Below are positions 19,254-29,911 of a DNA stretch of 64,000 nt, piece after piece. Position 1 is the first letter of the stretch. The number at the start of each line of letters is the position of its first letter. This DNA is from Setoptus koraiensis (Eukaryota; Arthropoda). A program made the position numbers and the translations under genes. Under the pieces are notes generated by a model, which ran no database searches, had not been told where the DNA came from, and was given only the letters and a program-made list of their open reading frames with translations. The stretch covers positions 5,270,001-5,334,000 of the forward strand of contig CM106585.1 of NCBI GenBank assembly GCA_048013815.1, in the 5' to 3' direction.

Positions 19254-21014
19254 ATGTTGAAAAAAGAAATTATATCAATTGGGTTGACTTTGGTTCAGTT
19301 AATCTCAATCATAACTATTCCGTCGGCACTATGCAAATACCCGACAGAACAAAGTTTGACTATAAGGAAATGTCGATCTCATCATCATAATCCGCACAAT
19401 CCTACCAAGATAAGTTGCGAATGTTCAGTAGATTATTGTGACAATCTTGTCTTTGATTGGCCTGAGTCAGGACAATTCCTGAAACTGGTGAGCAGCAAAT
19501 CAGGAGGCCGGTATTCATTATATCACTCACCAAGCGAAAAGGTAGCTCAGCCAGCGCACAATTCAATCACCGATTGCTTTGGAGATAATCAGGATTGTCG
19601 AGAACGAACTGACGCCTACACGATCACATTGGATTACTCTAAAAAGTACCAGACAGTATTAGGCTGGGGAGGGGCCTTCACCGATGCGTCGCTCATTAAC
19701 ATAAACAAATTATCGGAAGAACTGGGAAAAGTTTTAATAGAAAATTATTACGGTGAAGATGGTTTGCAATACAACTTTGGGAGAGTGCCAATCGCTGGCA
19801 CGGACTTTTCTAATCACACATATACCTACAATGATGTAGAGGAACAAGATTATGAGCAGAAATATTGGAGTTTAACCCATGAGGACACAAAATTAAAGAT
19901 ACCATTCATCAAGATGGCCAAACAACTGGTTGCTGAGCGTGGTGACAATCTAAAGCTGTTTGCCTCGTCGTGGTCGCCGCCGACGTGGATGAAAACGAAT
20001 CATAAGTTCGTTCGCGGCTTCTTGCGAGGTCCCTCCTCAAGTGAGGGGAAGACATACAAAGCCTATGCGAAATATCTATTGAATTTTCTTCGGGCTTACG
20101 AAAAAAATGATCTATCAATGTGGGGCATGACTGTGCAAAATGAGCCCGGATCGGCTTTTGCGCCGTTCTATTTTTTCAATAGTTTGCAATTTACACCAAC
20201 AGAACAGACAGATTTCATCAACTATCACCTAGGTCCTTTGCTAGAGCAACACGGTTATAATAAGAGTAATTTCAAACTGATCATAGGTGATGATAGTCTT
20301 GGCATTGTCAACATTTTAATCGATGAGATATTAAGTGACGTTTCCGTCAGAAAATACGTTTCAGGTTTGGGAATACACTGGTATTTGAGTGGCACTATCC
20401 CTTATTCTTATATTGACAGACTCTACGATAAACATAAGGATGAAATAGAATTCATACTGATGACAGAGGCTTGTACAGGTTCCAAGCCATACGATCAAAA
20501 AGTTATCCTAGGCGATTGGTCTCGCGGAGTATCCTATGCCAAAGATATAATACAAGATTTGAATAGAAATATTAATGGTTGGATAGATTGGAATTTGGCC
20601 TTAGATTTAAAAGGCGGTCCAAATTGGGCCGGAAATTATGTTGACAGTCCCATAATAGTAGATTATTCAAACGACAAGTTTTACAAGAATCCTATGTATT
20701 ACGTGATTGGTCATTTTTCAAGATTTATACCACATGGCTCTGAGAGAATACAATTAGATTTTGTCAAACAACATCCGAGTCCGACAAAATACGAAGCTGA
20801 GAATGAATTGAATGCACCGCGAGATCATTCAGTAATGGCTACTGCATTTATTTTGCCCTCAAAGAAGCATGTGAGCCTGATACTGCTCAATTTATCTGAC
20901 AGTTTGAAACACGTTTGTGTAAAAATGACCGGAAACATTGGAGACCCTTCAACAAGTCTACTGAGTGTAGAATTAGAGCCGCAAAGCATAACTTCACTGG
21001 TACTGGGAATCTAA
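19254..21014 (+). CDS. GBA: Lysosomal glucosylceramidase (glucocerebrosidase), GH30
   Basis: This enzyme hydrolyses glucosylceramide to glucose and ceramide in the lysosome. The single exon encodes 586 residues, somewhat longer than human GBA1. The signal peptide is around residues 1-27 (LVQLISIITIPSALC). A cysteine-containing N-terminal strand region (ISCECSVDYCDNLVF) precedes the GH30 barrel: YQTVLGWGGAFTDA, then FGRVPIAGTDFSNHTYTYND, then FASSWSPPTWMKTN. The acid/base Glu is at ~297 (VQNEPG) and the nucleophile Glu at ~405 (MTEAC), both present. WIDWNLALDLKGGPNW and YYVIGHFSRFIPHGSERI are further family blocks, and the C-terminal beta domain ends SITSLVLGI. Absence of introns in a gene this size is notable but fits the compact neighbourhood. 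An AATAAA at 21060 lies shortly after the stop. Confidence 0.95.
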   Translation: MLKKEIISIGLTLVQLISIITIPSALCKYPTEQSLTIRKCRSHHHNPHNPTKISCECSVDYCDNLVFDWPESGQFLKLVSSKSGGRYSLYHSPSEKVAQPAHNSITDCFGDNQDCRERTDAYTITLDYSKKYQTVLGWGGAFTDASLININKLSEELGKVLIENYYGEDGLQYNFGRVPIAGTDFSNHTYTYNDVEEQDYEQKYWSLTHEDTKLKIPFIKMAKQLVAERGDNLKLFASSWSPPTWMKTNHKFVRGFLRGPSSSEGKTYKAYAKYLLNFLRAYEKNDLSMWGMTVQNEPGSAFAPFYFFNSLQFTPTEQTDFINYHLGPLLEQHGYNKSNFKLIIGDDSLGIVNILIDEILSDVSVRKYVSGLGIHWYLSGTIPYSYIDRLYDKHKDEIEFILMTEACTGSKPYDQKVILGDWSRGVSYAKDIIQDLNRNINGWIDWNLALDLKGGPNWAGNYVDSPIIVDYSNDKFYKNPMYYVIGHFSRFIPHGSERIQLDFVKQHPSPTKYEAENELNAPRDHSVMATAFILPSKKHVSLILLNLSDSLKHVCVKMTGNIGDPSTSLLSVELEPQSITSLVLGI

Positions 21015-21628
21015 AAGACGCTGTCAAGGAACAGACTGCCAAAATAACTATCGATCCTCAATAAATTTGATCAGAAAAAAAAACAAACTATTAACAAACT
21101 TTTATCACCACTCTTAGACTAACTATCAAGCGCCTTACTGTTATTGTATGTTACTATGGGTAGAGTTCTCAAGAAACAAAAAACATGCACACTAGCTTGA
21201 CGCGAATTCACTATGCATACACACAATTCAATTTTTCTATTAAATTATATCGTTTTAAGTAATATATAGGTACAAATACATTTAGATAGTTTGGATAGTA
21301 AAAAATAATGTTCCTTAATGCACGAATAAGATGCTATAATCAATAATTACCAGGGTCAATTGGACCAAGGTTGAGTCGCTAATAGCATGAAATTGCTCGT
21401 AGATTTAAGTAGGAAAGCTTCTTTTCAGAATTTCGACACTGGCTTTGGAATTCTCCAAAATGAAATAGTCTGACTAGTGGAAACGCCTTGGGGTTCTGAA
21501 AATAACTTAAAATGTAATACTACACTCTACATGATATCCGATTAGAGGAGCACATATATACGAATGGATCCTTGAGTTTATGGATGTAGCATGGCGGAAT
21601 TCCTGGACGAAAACAACTCTCTTCAGTA
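21015..21628. other. Convergent spacer between glucocerebrosidase and septin
   Basis: AT-rich 3' regions of two converging genes, with the AATAAA of the glucocerebrosidase at 21060. No other feature is seen. Confidence 0.45.
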
Positions 21629-22949
21629 TCAGACTTGCTCTTCTCTGCCTAAATTGTTGTGGGTTCGATAACGACGCATCTTATGAAGACTTATTTCGTC
21701 GTCGTTGGGATTTTCACTCACGGGAACGTGAGATGATAAGGCTTGCAATTGCTCTTGAACCATTACAAGTTTTGCCTCCATCTGCCTCAATTCTTCTTCT
21801 TTTTGTTGCAAGAGGTCTCGCGAAATTTGATCTGTGAGTGCTATATCTGCTATTGTTTGTGAGGGAAAATCTGACTCACCATCGGCACGATCATGACGTC
21901 TAGAGGTAAAGAAGAAACACATGTTCTTAGTTAGATTCTATATAATTTTTTCTTCCTCATTCTATTGAGACTGAGCGATATTTTTTTCTTTCTTAACTTA
22001 GTACTCACCCATCTTGAGTTATTTTGACTAAACACGAGGATCTGTAATTCTCGTATAATACTTCATTGGTATGATCCTTGAGATCTTGCATGTGTATACT
22101 TAAAAAAGATCGTAATCTAATAAAGTCAGAACACGTTGGATCGTTTATGTTGCAAACACCCCAAGGGTAAAGTCTTCCCCTGATTGGGTGTCCATTAACT
22201 TCGACAGTTGTAGTCGATGAAACTATAGCAAATGGTATGGAGTCTCTCAGCTCCTGATTTTCTTGCCTGATAGTGATCTCTTCATCCAATTCTAGCTCGG
22301 GCAGTCTATAGATCTCTATGCCACATTCGTCAATGTCCTGCATTACTCTTTGTTTAAAAATTGCTAATTCTGTTTTGTTCAAAGCATCGGCTTTAGCTAT
22401 GCACGGTATTATGTTAACTTTCTTGTGCAACCGTAGCATTACATTTTTATCCAATTGTGTGAGAGACCTACCGAAGGGCGATATCATATACAGACAACAG
22501 TGAACTCTGTTATCTTGGATATTCTTTCTATCGAACCCACATTCGTCTTTGAAGTAACGCTGGAATTGGTCTTGCACATAAGACTCCACGGCTAAGAAGG
22601 AGTCTTCACAGCCCAGAGCATCTCCATAGCCTGGCGTATCGATCAGAGTCAGGTGTAGCTTGACACCCTTGTCTTGGATTTGGAGACAGTGCCTGTCTAT
22701 GGACACAGTTCTATGTAGCAAGCGATCAACATCCAGCACTCTACCGTCCCTTCTAATGTCATAGGCAAACAGCGAATTGATTAGCGTAGATTTTCCCACT
22801 CCTGCGATTCCGACAACCATAAGTGTAAATTCGAATCCTTTCTTGGTGGACTTTCGCTGGAGGTATTGAGGTAGCTTTTGCAATTTGATCCGTGTTTGTG
22901 TTGTTTGTGCCATACTGGTCGAATTGGTATTAGTGGACGGCGCTGTCAT
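21629..22949 (-). CDS. Septin (SEPT4/5-like)
   Basis: Septins are GTP-binding filament proteins of the cell cortex and cleavage furrow. Two exons, 22949-22009 and 21899-21629 (109-bp intron), encode 403 residues. The P-loop is GIAGVGKST, switch II is DTPGYGD, and the G4 motif AKAD sits in IIPCIAKADALNKTE. The septin unique element is visible as RGRLYPWGV, HMQDLKDHTNEVLYENYRS. The C-terminal exon adds a coiled coil (LLQQKEEELRQMEAKLVMVQ and onward). RKNIQDNRVHCCLYMISPFG places it near vertebrate SEPT4/5, in the SEPT2-type subgroup. The start ATG lies only ~25 bp from the duplicated spacer at 22974, which must therefore contribute its promoter or leader. Confidence 0.92.
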
Positions 22950-22973
22950 GGTTCCCGACGGAATATTTCATAA

Positions 22974-23385
22974 GATGAAATAAATCAATACTAATAGGCC
23001 ATGACATTTAGAAATAAAATTAGCTACGTGTCAACTAATCTGAGTTGCGTAAGATTCGAGATTCCGTCGCACCAATATCATTGTTCTGCCAGACATCATT
23101 ACGAAATTAGAAGCCTAACATGAGTAATATAAGATGATGTAATCAGCTGATCTATTCATAGTCATCATATAGCAACAGGTGAAACATACTGATGAAATAT
23201 GAGTTGTTTTGAGGACGGAGAGTTTTTTTCTTTAGAGTTTGATTGCTAATTTTTGGGTAGTGGTGGTACCCTTTTGATACAATTGTGTGAATCATATACC
23301 CCGATGCAGAGATAATGAGCGGGGTGAGTGACGGCCCGTTATCAACCCGACAACATGAATTTTGTGTGCAGTGACTAGACTCAAA
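22974..23385. repeat. Duplicated spacer, copy 2 (upstream of septin)
   Basis: This is a direct repeat of 18823-19215, near-identical along its length. This copy carries an extra ggtgagtgacggcccgttat-like segment near 23325. It begins 25 bp upstream of the septin start codon and reaches toward the MFSD14-like gene. Together the two copies bracket the glucocerebrosidase and septin genes. Confidence 0.93.
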
Positions 23386-23899
23386 TCGTTGCTATTTTTG
23401 TTGATTATCCTACATCATATGTGTCTATAAATATTATTATCAACCAAATTTCGTATTGTAACGCAAACGCCAGCCATCGTCATCAGATACATTTGTTTTT
23501 ATCGTCGTAGATTATATTACATTTCGAATATAATCCACAGGATCGACTGACTAACGGAGGGATATTTACAATACCGAAATAACTCAACAATTGATCTTTT
23601 GGCATGAGTTTTTATTATAAACGAATCGGAGACAAGTAATCAATTTATATCAATTATCTTCACACAATCTAAGATCATAGTTATTTATTTGGCATAGTGT
23701 ACTCATGCAAAACAGCTAATTGAAGGCACAACAGAGACAATCTTCTACCGGCTGCATCTGATCGAATAGTCCCAAGTGGTGCCAGGATCATGTTAGAACC
23801 GAAATAAACTCACCAATGCTCATGTACCACCAAGAATTAATTGACCAAAAATCTTAGGTCTGGAATACTTATTTATAGAAAAGAAATTTAACACATAAA
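23386..23899. other. Spacer upstream of the MFSD14-like gene
   Basis: AT-rich and non-coding, as far as can be seen. It should contain the transporter promoter. Confidence 0.4.
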
Positions 23900-25983
23900 A
23901 TGACTAGGATCAAAAATACCGCATACACACTAAACAAAATGTTACACGTAGGTTCCTCATTGATATGTTTTTTTCGACAGAACTACGATTTTGTCTTAGA
24001 TGTCACGACTTGTTTATCAACTACAATCAATACTAATTTCAATCTATTTGTATCCAATGCTTTGTCTAGATGCGAAAAGGAATTGGAATGCCATCTGTGA
24101 TACACGCTTTGGTGGTTATATTTGCAGAATTTTTCGCTTGGGGACTGCTCACGACACCAACTATCAGGGCTCTCAAACAGACTTTTCCCGATCATACGCT
24201 TATGATAAATGGTCTCATATGGGGTATCAAGGTAAACATTTGTCTTGCATAGATTTGCCTCATTACCACCCATTCGACAAGTGCTTCAGGGCTAATAGTT
24301 TAAACCATTGTATCTTTTTAACAGGGAACGCTTTCATTCTTGACCAGCCCATTGATCGGTTATTGCAGCGATGTATTTGGGAGGAAATTATTTTTAATGA
24401 TAACGGTAATGTTCACTTGCTTACCGATACCAATGATGCTTTTAAGCGAATGGTTAGTATTACGACGTTTCAAGCAACCGGCAACCTTTCTATCAATGCA
24501 TTCGCCCTAACTGGTTTCTACAAAAAAAAATGTCTCATTTGCGTACCATTCAATTGTTTTCAGGTGGTATTTTATCATGATAGCGATATCGGGACTATTT
24601 TCTGTGACATTCTCAGTGGTTTTTGCCTATGTGGCCGATGTTACAACTGACTCAAACCGCAGTTCTGCCTATGGACAAGTATCAGCAACATTTGCTGCTA
24701 GTATGATTATTAGTCCAGCCCTAGGAGCATATCTTAGTCGCCAATATAGTGAGAATCTAGTCATATTATTGGCAACGGTCGTTGCTGCTTTAGATGTACT
24801 TTTTATTATGTTTGTTGTACCCGAATCCCTGCCCGAAAAATTTAGACCGCAACAGATATCCCTATGGGAGCAAGCTGATCCATTGTCCACCATGAGGAAA
24901 ATAGGCCGAGACTTCATGATCTGGACACTATGCTTGACTGTCTTTCTATCATATCTTCCGGAAGCAGGTAACTATCAGTAAATACCCAAATCAATGTACT
25001 TCTCGAATACAGATAGGTTAAATGATTATTTCTCTTTTGTTGTGTTCTTCATTCCCAACAGGTCAATACTCTTGTTTTTTTGTCTACCTCAAATTGATTA
25101 TTGGATTTAGTGATGAACACGTAGCCCTGTTTATAGCCTTCATTGGTCTATTATCAGTTTTAGCTCAAGTGAGTCAATTTTTCCTTACTTTCGCAATTTC
25201 TGATAGTTCAATTCTATTACTAATCCTAACTTGTATTTCATTCATCGTTTCCAGACGTTGCTTCTTATATTCTTCATAGATAGGTTCGGAGGAAAAAATA
25301 CAATTATGATAGGACTGTTAATGCAGGGCACACAATTATTCCTCCTTAGTCTGGGCCGTAACTCCTGGCTGATGTGGTTTACAGGTATAGTGGCCAGCTT
25401 AAGTTCCATCACATATCCAGCTATAAGTGCCTATATATCTACCTATGCAGATTCCGATAAACAAGGTCTTGTTCAAGGTTTGATCACTGGTGTAAGAAGT
25501 TTATGCGGTGGTATTGGTCCAGCACTGTTTGGTGTGCTATTCAATTACTATGATGTTGATATGTATGGGCAAATCGAAGCCAATCCATACAATCCTCACA
25601 CCGCCGGAAACCCTCTACAACCTTCAATATCTTCACCTATTGTTGATAGGGCGCCGACTATAAATAATCCGTCGCAGTTACCAGGAGAAAAAGTTCCAAG
25701 TCTTTCACAACCTCCACATCGTGATAACGATAGATTCATTGTTGGTCCACCTTTTTTGTTTGGTGCATTTCTCGTTATCTTGGCCACTATAGTTGCCAAG
25801 TTTATACCTGACTCTATTATTTCCTACAGGAGATGCTCGACAAAATCAAATAGTCCGACTAATTATTATCAATACACCAGCATTTCCAATAGTAACGGTA
25901 GTCTTGAAATAAATAATTTATCAAATATCGGATCTTCTACAATGTCTCTTGCCAAGAGGGATATCATAGATTCGGGAGATTGA
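23900..25983 (+). CDS. Major facilitator superfamily transporter, MFSD14 (HIAT1) family
   Basis: This is a polytopic MFS protein. Vertebrate MFSD14A/B are of uncertain substrate and locate to internal membranes. Six exons are inferred: 23900-23947, 24070-24231, 24325-24452, 24564-24967, 25062-25168 and 25255-25983, with introns of 86-122 bp, ~525 residues. The match to HIAT1 is strong throughout: IFAEFFAWGLLTTPT, FPDHTLMINGLIWGIK, SPLIGYCSDVFGRKLF (the MFS loop 2-3 motif), SVTFSVVFAYVADVTTDS, SATFAASMI, VPESLPEKFRPQ, TVFLSYLPEAGQYS, SSITYPAISAYIS, QGLVQGLITGVRSLCGG and PPFLFGAFLVI. Exon 1 (MTRIKNTAYTLNKMLH) is the least certain; otherwise translation starts at the ATG at 24070. The C-terminal tail is Ser/Asn-rich. 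Confidence 0.92.
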
Positions 25984-26170
25984 CAACTAAATTGCGCGAG
26001 AAATGATCTATTTGTATAGTTTAATAAAATAGACATCAAAGAGTGAAAGAAGAACAGATGACTCAAGATGATATTGAAACACGAATGATAATAAATTTGT
26101 TTTTATATTCAAAAATTTGTTGATTTGTTACGCAAGCGTCCTCTAAATCTTCTTGACTTGCTTCTCGTTT

Positions 26171-27097
26171 TCATTCACCAATATACTGAGGCTTCCTCTT
26201 TTCAATAAATGCTCGAAGACCCTCTAATCGATCCTTGGTGGGTACCAACTGTAGATAACAAGAACGTTCAAAATCAAGACCATTGGCTAGACTCATGCCA
26301 AGTCCCTTGTTTATGGCTAATTTGGAAAGTTTTATGGAAATAGGCGCTCGTTTGCTTATTTTTTGCGCCAACTCTAAAGCCTTGTTAAAGGAAGCATTAG
26401 GCTGGGTGGCATCCTCTACGAATTCATCCGCTACGCCAAGATCGTAAGCTTGTTTTCCGTTTATGATTTGACCAGTCCAAATGAGTTTTTTCGCTTTGGC
26501 TGGACCAATCAGACGGGATAGTCTTTGTGTACCGCCAGCTCCCGGTATGATTCCCAATTTGCATTCAGGTAGTCCAACTCTCGCTCTTTCGCTCATTATT
26601 CTTAGATCACAAGCTAGGGCATACTCTAGACCACCACCCAAGGCGAACCCGTCGATAGCCGCAATCGTTGGAGTAGGAAAATTCTCTATTTTATTCATGA
26701 GCTCACCTTGAAATAGAAGCCATCTATCTAGTTCATGTTCAGTCATTTTAGCACGCTCCTTCAGATTAGCACCGGCACAAAAGAAATTGTCAACTAAACT
26801 CCTCAGAATCAAAACCCTGATTTCCCTATTATCTCTTAGATGATCAAATATAGAGGTCATTCTATTGACTTGTTCATATCCTAAAGTATTCTTGCTCACT
26901 GGATCATTCAAGTTGACAACAACTATTGATGGCGAGTGACGTTCCACTTGAACTATTCCTTGATTCAACGAGGACCCGGCGGGCTTGATGACACTATCTC
27001 TGACTGGATTTTTTGCACCGCTTTGACAAGATCTTATCGAGGTAACGTTTTTATGACATGTAATCTGTCTTGTTTTTAGAATATGGTACCCTATCAT
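26171..27097 (-). CDS. AUH: Enoyl-CoA hydratase/isomerase, AUH (3-methylglutaconyl-CoA hydratase)-like
   Basis: Crotonase-fold enzyme, single exon, 308 residues. AUH hydrates 3-methylglutaconyl-CoA in mitochondrial leucine breakdown. The N-terminal ~45 residues are basic and poor in acidic residues (MIGYHILKTRQITCHKN), fitting a mitochondrial presequence. The oxyanion-hole and CoA regions are FFCAGANLKERAKM and AAIDGFALGGGLEYALACDL, and the catalytic Glu segments are VGLPECKLGIIPGAGGTQRL. The C-terminus PTKDRLEGLRAFIEKRKPQY matches AUH closely, but ECHDC2 is a near alternative. It converges with the MFSD14-like gene across a 187-bp spacer. Confidence 0.88.
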   Translation of the reverse strand: MIGYHILKTRQITCHKNVTSIRSCQSGAKNPVRDSVIKPAGSSLNQGIVQVERHSPSIVVVNLNDPVSKNTLGYEQVNRMTSIFDHLRDNREIRVLILRSLVDNFFCAGANLKERAKMTEHELDRWLLFQGELMNKIENFPTPTIAAIDGFALGGGLEYALACDLRIMSERARVGLPECKLGIIPGAGGTQRLSRLIGPAKAKKLIWTGQIINGKQAYDLGVADEFVEDATQPNASFNKALELAQKISKRAPISIKLSKLAINKGLGMSLANGLDFERSCYLQLVPTKDRLEGLRAFIEKRKPQYIGE

Positions 27098-27743
27098 AAC
27101 TGTGTATTTCTATTCTTTTATGTAGTAGTAGAATATGTCGTAACACGACAAGGTTGTAATTGGACAGTTGTTACAAATGATCACAATTTCAAACTTTGGC
27201 TTATCTTTCGGAGCCAATATACTAAAATTAGGCCTTGGTTGTCAACTTCATTAATCGATCGCGGAATGTATGAAACGATCCATTGTTTTTACATGGATCG
27301 ATCTATCCAGGTCCATAGTTTCATCAGAGGTAGATGATTGTTGTTGATGCTGGTAGGTTGAAATTATGCAACACTAGCTCTTGATTTGTATGGTTCAATT
27401 CATTAGAGATATCACCACAACAATCTTCCATGACACTAACATGCTACAATTTTGAGACTATTATCTCCAACCTTCCACTATAAGCGGTAAACTCAAATCA
27501 TCTCCCCGGCGGCCGGAGTCCGGCGCGAAGTCTCGGCAAGACAATCCAACTATTGATGAGTTCAAAATACTCTTAAGACCGTACATTTGAATCAAATGTA
27601 AGTAAGTTGGTGATTATAAAAGAAGCAGTTGAAACCAAATACTGCATAGACAGAATGACTCTTGACTAAAGATAAGGTAACAAAAAAATAAAGTTTATAT
27701 TTATTCGAACTCATCACACCGATGTTAAAATATAAATCAATAA
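27098..27743. other. Spacer with a small GC-rich patch
   Basis: The AUH promoter side and the 3' end of the Pelle-like gene, whose likely polyadenylation signal is the minus-strand AATAAA near 27705. A 36-bp GC island at about 27505-27540 (ccccggcggccggagtccgg) stands out in the AT-rich surroundings. No gene is seen. Confidence 0.45.
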
Positions 27744-29695
27744 TCATTTAACCTCTGCAATTGAAGATTCCAATCCTTCTAACATCGGCAAAACTTGTGT
27801 CATCTTAGGCCTCAATTTCTTCTTATTCTCAGTTGATAATAGAGCCACTCGAAACATGGATTTGACAACAGAAAAGTCCCACTCGCCAGCTTTCGCGTCC
27901 ATGATTTTTCTCAAGAAGTCATCTCGGCCCTTTTCTTGAAGCATTCTCAGATCTTTTCTATGATCTTCTGTTTCATCGCGTTGAATGTGTACAGATTCTG
28001 GCTTGTCAATACTTTGTGAGAAGGATAAAACTTCGGGGTTGCAGCGCATTTCAATTTCCTCGTCTATGTCTGCTAACTCTTCCATGATGTAAGTAAATAT
28101 GTCCTCGCCTCTATTTTCATCATACGGTTTCATCCCGGTAATTATTTCCAACAATACTATTCCGAAGCTGAAAGTGTCTAATTTTGTTGAAATATCACCA
28201 CGAAACGCCTCGGCAGCCATGTAAATGCTTGTACCCATGATATTTTGAGTCATTTGAGTAACATGAGTTCGAATGTGCTTGTTGGAGTCAATTTCTTCGG
28301 CAGGTAACGAATTGGAGGCCGCGTAAGCTTGCAGCTGTCTAATCAAAGTGAAATCCCCTACTCTTGGCTTGAGTTGAGAGTCCAGAAGTATGTTGGCAGA
28401 TTTTATATCTCTGTGAATGATCGGTGTCTGAAATGCAGTATGAAGATAGGAGATTCCCTTGGCTACCCCGACTGCAATTGATAGCCGCTGTTGCCATTTG
28501 ATGGGTTCGGAATCATTTTTACATGCTAGTCTATCAAGCAAAGAACCACTATCCATAAACTCATACACTAGGCACAAGTGATATTGATCAATAGATCCAT
28601 TGTTTGATGCGAGTTTCGTTGTTATTGAGATTCCTAGAAACTTGAGTATATTTTCGTGCGATATCTTCATAATGAGATCAATCTCGTTAAGCAAGAAATC
28701 TTTATTGCACTCCTTTCTGAGCAATTTTACAGCAACGAACCTCTTCTCATATTCTTCCAGTATTAATGGCATGATAGGATCAGCTTCAGCCTTGAATACT
28801 CTGCTGAATCTACCTAATAGAAGATAGTTTAATTGAATTGGCTGATTAGTTCAGATATGCATATCACTATATAAGAGCTTCGTACAAGAGAGTTAAAGAA
28901 ATATTTACCTTCGCCCAACATGGTTCCAGTTTTTGTAGAAAAGTTGTACGGCTTATGGCAAAAGTTGTTGGTTGACTGGTATATAGATTCAAATGAGAAC
29001 CTTTGACACTTGGAACCTATTTTTTTCTGAAAATCCGAAAATCCCTCAAATGTGAATATCTCCTCTATATCAAACTCGCTCCGCACAATACTGTTCGAAT
29101 GTTCAGGTTTTGTCTGAAGGTAGTCATTAGAGTAGTCTTGGATCTCACTTCGAGAGATACAGGATACAAGACTCTCTGAGTCGACTGAGGTTATATTTGT
29201 GTCCGATGGCAACTCTTCATCCATAATCATGTCAAAACTTGATGTGTTGGATTTGATGGATGATGATGAGACTCTATAGCGGCTAGTTTGATTTGAATTG
29301 ATCGGCTCTAGCAATCGCCCCACGTTTTGTTGCGCCTGCTCATCTATCAGCTCCAGATCCAGAATATGCCTGCAAACATAGTCTCTAGCTCTCTGCATCT
29401 GAGCTTTCTCCAGGTAAAATAAAAGCGTTCTTACAGTCGGTCTCCGACGTCCTGAGGTGCTCCATGAGTTTATCAATTCTTTGGTGGGGGATTTTCCCGC
29501 TAACAGTTGCCTTTCGAGTTGATAAATAGCTGCACTTGAAAATAGAGGCCCTCCGTTGTTGTCTGGTTTCGGCAATATCGAGGCCAACTTTTTCCATGCC
29601 CCTGCAACATCTAAGATCTCTGCTAGCTTACTTCTGTGATTATCACCAAGGTGCCTGAGTTCTTTGTGGAGCTCTCGCGACAGCTGATGTGACAT
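27744..29695 (-). CDS. pll: IRAK4/Pelle-type death-domain Ser/Thr kinase with atypical DFG and APE motifs
   Basis: This kinase acts downstream of Toll/IL-1 receptors through MyD88-like adaptors. Two exons, 29695-28909 and 28813-27744 (95-bp intron), encode 618 residues. The death domain spans ~1-110 (HLGDNHRSKLAEILDVAGAW, STSGRRRPTVRTLLFYLEK). A Ser-rich linker follows, then the kinase: Gly loop GEGRFSRVFKAE across the splice, VAVK lysine, catalytic HRDIKSAN (Asp398), and TFSFGIVLLEIITG. Two signature motifs differ: DFG is DFT (residues 416-418), and APE is AAE. The Mg-binding Asp, catalytic Asp and ATP Lys remain, so activity is possible but not assured. The start was chosen at the Met just before the death domain. 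The frame stays open upstream to 29908, which would abut the XRCC3-like stop. Confidence 0.92.
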
Positions 29696-29911
29696 AGAGA
29701 TGATGGTTTTATTGCACTTGGGATTGGGAATCAATGTTTCTGAGCAAAGTAACCTGAGTATCAGTTGGCAATCATTTGTCGGGAATACATATTGCATGAG
29801 ATATGCGATTCCACTTTTGTCAAATAATAACACGCAAACAAATACTAGATCACCTGTTGCCAGTCTAAGCGCGTAGTTTAAAAGCATTTTGAATGTCTGA
29901 CTTAACAAGTC

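Noticed and set aside
18823-23385. The ~390-bp repeat as a pair of long terminal repeats
   Set aside because: The bracketed DNA holds two ordinary host genes in opposite orientation, and there are no termini or priming sites of such elements. A simple segmental duplication explains it.
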